Positions 59,664-64,000 of a stretch of DNA of 64,000 nucleotides are shown one piece after another (position 1 is the first letter of the stretch; the number at the start of each line of letters is the position of its first letter). The position numbers and the translations under genes are program-made. Below the pieces are notes generated by a model. It saw nothing but the letters and a program-made list of their open reading frames with translations. It searched no databases and had not been told where the DNA came from. Source of the DNA: Citrobacter werkmanii NBRC 105721 (lineage in GTDB: Bacteria > Pseudomonadota > Gammaproteobacteria > Enterobacterales > Enterobacteriaceae); the NCBI GenBank assembly GCA_000759755.1, contig BBMW01000015.1, positions 124,001 through 188,000 of the forward strand. The letters are read 5' to 3'.

Positions 59664-61007
59664 CTAATAGCCTGCCCTGGTCACGGGCTTACTGCGAATC
59701 GTCATCTGACTGGTTTGAGACAACGTCAGACCGCGTGTTTCTGGTGCAAAAGCAATGGACACGAGCAGGCCAATCAGCGAAATTCCTGCCCCCATCAGCA
59801 TGACATTACTGATGCCGTATTTGCTAATGAACACCGGTAGCGCCCAGGTGGAAACAATGGTCCCGATGCGGCTTAACGACATAATCACCCCGACGGCAGA
59901 CGCGCGAATATCGGTAGGAAACAGTTCGTTAGGATATAGCCACTGCAGATTCCCCGGACCACCAGAGAAAAATGCGTATACGGCAAAGGCCAGCACCACC
60001 AGCCACGCCCCCATATCAGGAATTAACCCCAGTACGGCCAGCGCCAGCGTCATCATAATAAAGCTGCCAATCAACAGCGGTCGCCGCCCCGCGCTGTTGA
60101 GCCAGAACATCGGCGGAATACACCCCAGCATAAAGCACAAGCTAATCACCACGTTGCCCAACGCGGCGCTTTTCCCGGCGCCCAGTCCCAGTAGTCCAAC
60201 AATCTGCGGACCAAAGGTGTAAATGGCGAACATCGGGATCACCTGACAGGTCCAGATGGCGGCAACAAACAGCACAAATGGGAAATGGCGGCGGTTAAAC
60301 AGCTGGAGAAAACGCGTCTCCTGCGGCGCTTCTTCGTCGAACACCACCGGTTCGCCGAACAGCTTGATCATCATCGCCTCGCACTCTTTCACCCGCCCCT
60401 TACGCAGCAGCCAGCGCGGCGATTCAGGCAGGTCGAAGCGTCCAATCAGGATCAAAATACAGGGGATCACCGCGCTACCTAGCATCCAGCGCCATCCGCC
60501 CTCAACATCATACAAACAGTAACCGACCAGATCGGCACAGGTTGCGCCGACATACCACATAGCCGCGATAAAACCGATAGAGAAGGCACGCTGGCGGGTA
60601 TTGGAAAATTCGGTAATCATCGAGGTGGCGATCGGGTAATCGGCGCCAATCACAATGCCGATCAGCACGCGCATCACCAACAGTTCAACGGGCGAGGTAA
60701 CGAACATCGTCGCCGCCGATATCACGCCAATGGCGATGATATCGATAATAAACATTTTGCGCCGCCCGACCTTATCGGAAATGTAGCCAAACAGCGATGT
60801 ACCAATAAACAGGCCAGCCAGTGTACCGGCCCCCAGCAGACCAATCCAGTCAGCATCCAGTTTCAATGCTGGCGTGAGCTGTTCCAGCGCCACGCCAATC
60901 ATTACCAGCACATAACCATCCAGAAACGGCCCACCGCTTCCCCATAGCATTATCCGGCGATGAATAGAGGTAAATTTGATATCATCAAAGTTCCTGGGCT
61001 GCTGCAT
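59664..61007 (-). CDS. yaaU: MFS sugar porter-like transporter YaaU
   Basis: YaaU is a putative metabolite transporter of the major facilitator superfamily with no proven substrate. The 447 residues contain about 12 membrane segments. The sugar-porter signatures are visible: GYISDKVGRRKMF near residue 75, the mid-loop RFDLPESPRWLLRKGRVKEC near 205, LNSAGRRPLL near 305, and PNELFPTDIRASAVG near 355. It lies just downstream of fixX on the same strand, as in E. coli, so a link to carnitine-type metabolism has been suggested from position only. Confidence 0.92.
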   Translation of the reverse strand: MQQPRNFDDIKFTSIHRRIMLWGSGGPFLDGYVLVMIGVALEQLTPALKLDADWIGLLGAGTLAGLFIGTSLFGYISDKVGRRKMFIIDIIAIGVISAATMFVTSPVELLVMRVLIGIVIGADYPIATSMITEFSNTRQRAFSIGFIAAMWYVGATCADLVGYCLYDVEGGWRWMLGSAVIPCILILIGRFDLPESPRWLLRKGRVKECEAMMIKLFGEPVVFDEEAPQETRFLQLFNRRHFPFVLFVAAIWTCQVIPMFAIYTFGPQIVGLLGLGAGKSAALGNVVISLCFMLGCIPPMFWLNSAGRRPLLIGSFIMMTLALAVLGLIPDMGAWLVVLAFAVYAFFSGGPGNLQWLYPNELFPTDIRASAVGVIMSLSRIGTIVSTWALPVFISKYGISNVMLMGAGISLIGLLVSIAFAPETRGLTLSQTSQMTIRSKPVTRAGY

Positions 61008-61032
61008 GGTGATGTCCTGTTTTATTTAACTT

Positions 61033-61109
61033 AATGCCTGATGGCGCGTAGCTTTAAGGCCTACGTACTATGCCTGTAGGCCGGATAAGGCGAAGCCACC
61101 ATCCGGCAC
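61033..61109. repeat. BIME between fixX and yaaU
   Basis: A degenerate unit (AATGCCTGATGGCGCGTAGC...AAGGCCTACGTA) is followed by a full REP: TGTAGGCCGGATAAGGCG with CCACCATCCGGCA. The block fills most of the 107-bp gap between fixX and yaaU on the minus strand. Confidence 0.82.
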
Positions 61110-61114
61110 CAGGT

Positions 61115-61402
61115 TTAGCCGTAGCGGAACTCCACACCAAACGTCCCGCGTGGGTATTCCCATTTTTCCAGCGCCGTATCAAGGCCGAGGATCCGGCACG
61201 TTCCGCACTCCAGGCACCCGGCGTAATCAAAACGAACGCTGCCGTCGTCCTGCTTTTTATACAGTCCCGCCGGACAGGCCTTAATCAGCACCTCCAGCGC
61301 CTGTTTATCAGGATCGGTTTTGAGAATGATGTGCGGGCTGTCTTCATCCACATTGAACTTATTGACGCCCAGTTTGACGTCCACATTGACGGGAGATGTC
61401 AT
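61115..61402 (-). CDS. fixX: Ferredoxin-like protein FixX
   Basis: FixX is a ferredoxin-like electron carrier that works with FixC and the FixAB electron transfer flavoprotein, thought to feed electrons to crotonobetaine/carnitine reduction under anaerobic conditions. It has 95 residues. The cysteines form a cluster-binding pattern: CPAGLYKK near 54, then CLECGTCRI near 73. The start overlaps fixC by 4 bases. Confidence 0.95.
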   Translation of the reverse strand: MTSPVNVDVKLGVNKFNVDEDSPHIILKTDPDKQALEVLIKACPAGLYKKQDDGSVRFDYAGCLECGTCRILGLDTALEKWEYPRGTFGVEFRYG

Positions 61403-62685
61403 AATACGGTCACTCCTTTCAGGCCATCTTTCATCAGGTTGATGAAGCCCACTTTCTTCGCATGGCGCAGGATTTTTTTACGCATTGGCACCGGAGCGGA
61501 GCCATCCACGGTGAACAGGTCGCGCGCGATACTGACCGCCATTTCGGGATAAGCGGTAAACATGCGGGGATTATCAAGAAAAGCTGGCAGTTTCTGATAC
61601 ATGCGCATATCGCGCATCGGACCTTCGTCCAGATGCTGACGGTATTCCCCCAACGACTGCTTGCTAAAATCGTCACGCTTCATCGCCGAAAGCACCGTCT
61701 TCGCCGCCGCTTCGCCTGCGGATATGGCGAGATCCATACCACGGATGGTAAAGCCGAGGTTCATACACATGCCGGCAGCGTCTCCGGCAATCAGTACGCC
61801 ATCGCCCACCAGTTCAGGCTGCATATTCATTCCCGCCTCGGGTACAACGTGTGCGGCATATTCCACCAGCTTGCCACCGGCGATCAACGGCGCAACTGCC
61901 GGATGCTGTTTGAAATCTTCCAGCATTTGCGGGACCGATTTTTTCGCGTCTTTCAGATGATGAAGTCCACAGACCAGCCCCAGGGAAAGGGTTGTTTCAT
62001 TCGTATACAGGAAGCCACCGCCCATCAGACCATCGGTTGGCGCCCCGGCAAACAGACAGGCGGCACCTTCGTTGCCCTGTAACTGGAAACGATCTTCAAT
62101 TACCGACTTAGGCAATTCGATCAGTTCCTTCACGCCGACAGCAACATGCGATGCCTCAACACGCTTTGCCATGCCCAGCTTTTCAGCCAGCAGAGAATTC
62201 ACCCCATCAGCGAGAATTACGACTTTGGCTTCCAGAATATCGCCATCGGCTTCCACGCCCACGACTTTGCCATCACGCTGAACGACATTATCCACGCGAA
62301 TACCGGTGATCAGTTGCGCCCCCGCCTCTTCGGCCTGCTCCATCAGCCAGGCGTCAAATTTACTGCGCAAAACGGAATAAGAAACTTGCGACGATGCGGC
62401 GTCCTCGCCGTTGCAATAATCCATCGTCATCGCCCCTTTTTCGGTCATAAAGGCGAGTTTTTCGTGGGTGATCATGCGTTCAATGGGGGCCTGATCCGCA
62501 AAGCCGGGAATGATGCGTTCCAGGCTATGTGCATACAAACGCCCACCGGTGACATTCTTCGCGCCAGCAGAATTGCCACGCTCGATAACCAGCACCTGTG
62601 CACCTTCGCGAGCAAGCACCAGCGCCGCAACCGAACCGGCCAGACCTGCACCCACGATGATGGCATCAAAGATATCTTCGGACAT
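61399..62685 (-). CDS. fixC: Flavoprotein oxidoreductase FixC
   Basis: FixC is an FAD-dependent oxidoreductase related to electron transfer flavoprotein-quinone oxidoreductase. It passes electrons between FixAB and the FixX centre. The 428 residues begin with the dinucleotide fold DAIIVGAGLAGSVAALVLAREG (residues about 7-28). The later FAD motif VLIAGDAAGMCMNLGFTIRGMD is near 295. It overlaps fixX downstream by 4 bases and follows fixB by 49 bp. Confidence 0.96.
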   Translation of the reverse strand: MSEDIFDAIIVGAGLAGSVAALVLAREGAQVLVIERGNSAGAKNVTGGRLYAHSLERIIPGFADQAPIERMITHEKLAFMTEKGAMTMDYCNGEDAASSQVSYSVLRSKFDAWLMEQAEEAGAQLITGIRVDNVVQRDGKVVGVEADGDILEAKVVILADGVNSLLAEKLGMAKRVEASHVAVGVKELIELPKSVIEDRFQLQGNEGAACLFAGAPTDGLMGGGFLYTNETTLSLGLVCGLHHLKDAKKSVPQMLEDFKQHPAVAPLIAGGKLVEYAAHVVPEAGMNMQPELVGDGVLIAGDAAGMCMNLGFTIRGMDLAISAGEAAAKTVLSAMKRDDFSKQSLGEYRQHLDEGPMRDMRMYQKLPAFLDNPRMFTAYPEMAVSIARDLFTVDGSAPVPMRKKILRHAKKVGFINLMKDGLKGVTVL

Positions 62686-62734
62686 ACGTACTCCTGTCAG
62701 CGGCAGGATACCTTCGTATCCTGCCCGAAATGGT

Positions 62735-63676
62735 TTATCGCGCTAAGGCAGCCGTCAGCGCAGGCAGGATCTTCAGCGCATCGCCAACGATGCCAAAATC
62801 CGCATACTGGAAGATTGGCGCGTTTTTATCTTTGTTGATGGCGAAAATCGTCTGCGCGCCGTTGGCACCAACCATATGTTGGATCTGCCCGGAGATCCCC
62901 ACCGCCAGATACAGTTCAGGCTTGAGCATCAGGTTGGAGATACCGACGTAGAGCTCGTGCTCCATCCACTTCTCGTTTTCCGCCACCGGGCGAGAGCAGG
63001 CCAGCTCGGCGCCAATCGTCTGGCACAGCGCTTCGGCCAGCGAGATATTCTCTTTGCTGCCGATGCCACGTCCCACGCTGACCACCAGACGCGCTTTGTC
63101 GAGGTCAACGCTGTTGCTCTGACGCGCCTGGGTTGCGGTGCGGGTCACGTTAATGGCCGGAGCCTGCCACTGCACGGTATGCATCTCGCCGCTGCGAGAA
63201 GTGTCCGGGTCTTGTGCGTCAAACGTTCCGCTGCTAAGCGTGATCACGGCAAACGGCGAAGCGATGGTTTCCGCTCCTATTGCCAGACCGCCGTAGACCA
63301 TATGTTTAACCGCCGCTTTTCCATCCTGCAGGGCGACTTCGCTGGCGTCGTTGGAAACCGCAGCCGACAAGCGAAAGCCCAGTTTTGCTGCCAAAAGCTT
63401 GCCTCGACGCGTATTCGGCAGCAGCACCGCGCCGCCCTCGCTATGCTGACGAATAGTCTCAGCCATCGCATCAGCGTAGTCTTCGATCATGCGGTCTTCT
63501 GGTTTGCCGCTGAGCAGCCAGACATGATCCGCGCCCAAATGACATGCTGTCGCGCTGTCCGCTTCGTTCAGTACGAACGCGTTAACTTTTTCACCTACAG
63601 CCTGCGCGCCACTCATCAGTTCGGGCAGACGAGAAGGGGTATCGCTGAATACCCAGACACTGGAAAATTTGTTCAT
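62735..63676 (-). CDS. fixB: Electron transfer flavoprotein alpha-type subunit FixB
   Basis: FixB is the alpha subunit of the FixAB electron transfer flavoprotein. The 313-residue length equals that of E. coli. The C-terminal FAD-binding signature is clear: [20 protein letters not shown] near 258 followed by [21 protein letters not shown]. The earlier [13 protein letters not shown] also belongs to the family fold. It follows fixA by 15 bp. Confidence 0.96.
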   Translation of the reverse strand: MNKFSSVWVFSDTPSRLPELMSGAQAVGEKVNAFVLNEADSATACHLGADHVWLLSGKPEDRMIEDYADAMAETIRQHSEGGAVLLPNTRRGKLLAAKLGFRLSAAVSNDASEVALQDGKAAVKHMVYGGLAIGAETIASPFAVITLSSGTFDAQDPDTSRSGEMHTVQWQAPAINVTRTATQARQSNSVDLDKARLVVSVGRGIGSKENISLAEALCQTIGAELACSRPVAENEKWMEHELYVGISNLMLKPELYLAVGISGQIQHMVGANGAQTIFAINKDKNAPIFQYADFGIVGDALKILPALTAALAR

Positions 63677-63691
63677 AACATCCCCTGATAA

Positions 63692-64000
63692 TTAAATGAT
63701 TTTGCGCAGATTCTCGACAAACGCGGCGATTTGTTCTTCCCCGTCACCTTCAATCACCACACGCTGACGCTCGCGCTGCTTCGGTGCGGCAACCTGTTGT
63801 GCGGAATACGCAGGTACGCTGTTCAGCCCGATATCCGCAGGCGACCAGACCTGAACCGGTTTTTTCGCCGCGCCAAGAATGGCTTTCATCGAAGGGATTT
63901 GTGGGGTGTTGATGTCGGTGGAAACCGCGATCACCGCCGGGAGCGGGATGCTCAGCGTTTCAACTTCATCTTCCAGTTCGCGTTCTACCGTCAATGTGCT
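63692..64000 (-). CDS. fixA: Electron transfer flavoprotein beta-type subunit FixA (partial)
   Basis: The last 102 codons of fixA; the start lies beyond the right edge of the window (the E. coli protein has 256 residues). The visible part reads [20 protein letters not shown], then [20 protein letters not shown] and the tail [22 protein letters not shown], typical of ETF beta subunits. FixA pairs with FixB. There is no sign of damage; it is cut only by the window. It is the first gene of the fixABCX operon. Confidence 0.95.
   Translation of the reverse strand, partial: STLTVERELEDEVETLSIPLPAVIAVSTDINTPQIPSMKAILGAAKKPVQVWSPADIGLNSVPAYSAQQVAAPKQRERQRVVIEGDGEEQIAAFVENLRKII

Overview
The window is chromosomal DNA of an enterobacterium of the Salmonella/Citrobacter/Escherichia group. 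Nearly every protein is recognisable as a close relative of E. coli K-12 genes near minute 0-2, laid out in the reverse of the usual E. coli numbering. Citrobacter is my best guess. AraC has 281 residues (Salmonella/Citrobacter type, not the 292 of E. coli), AraB 569 and ApaH 282. A YgdI/YgdR-type lipoprotein sits between kefF and yaaU, and yabP/yabQ are missing between rluA and djlA. The genus is inferred from remembered sequences, not from a search. I see no prophage, insertion sequence, CRISPR array, tRNA or rRNA.

Layout. (1) 276-18119, minus strand: the complete division and cell wall (dcw) cluster in the order mraZ-rsmH-ftsL-ftsI-murE-murF-mraY-murD-ftsW-murG-murC-ddlB-ftsQ-ftsA-ftsZ-lpxC. 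It runs from a promoter with MraZ boxes (18138-18200) to an intrinsic terminator (197-251). (2) 18733-23488, minus strand: cra (fruR), ilvIH (acetolactate synthase III) and leuO. (3) 24080-29000, plus strand: the leucine operon leuLABCD with its attenuator. (4) 29041-32212: setA, the small RNA SgrS with its embedded peptide SgrT, and divergent sgrR, which together answer glucose-phosphate stress. (5) 32264-35773, plus strand: the thiamine transporter thiBPQ behind a TPP riboswitch. (6) 35812-41898: yabI, araC and araBAD with a recognisable AraC/CRP control region. (7) 41919-48095, plus strand: LexA-controlled polB, rapA and rluA. (8) 48269-56082: djlA (minus) and the envelope/housekeeping run lptD-surA-pdxA-rsmA-apaG-apaH (plus). 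(9) 56173-64000, minus strand: folA, the kefFC potassium efflux system, a small lipoprotein, yaaU and fixXCBA. fixA is cut by the right edge of the window.

The most unusual feature is a full-length 127-bp ERIC element (32289-32415) lying inside the TPP riboswitch that controls thiBPQ. It occupies exactly the position of the variable P3 hairpin. The conserved TPP-binding core is intact on both sides, and the ERIC is itself a long inverted repeat that can fold as one extended stem. It therefore appears to have replaced the P3 extension without destroying the aptamer. A second ERIC of the same sub-variant (48141-48267) ends two bases from the djlA stop codon. Other points for a second look are a polB -10 box (TATAAT) inside the loop of the araBAD terminator, a leader hairpin that would cover the kefF ribosome binding site, a 14-bp perfect inverted repeat just after cra, and a 12-bp inverted repeat between djlA and lptD. 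BIME/REP palindromes occupy many of the short intergenic gaps.
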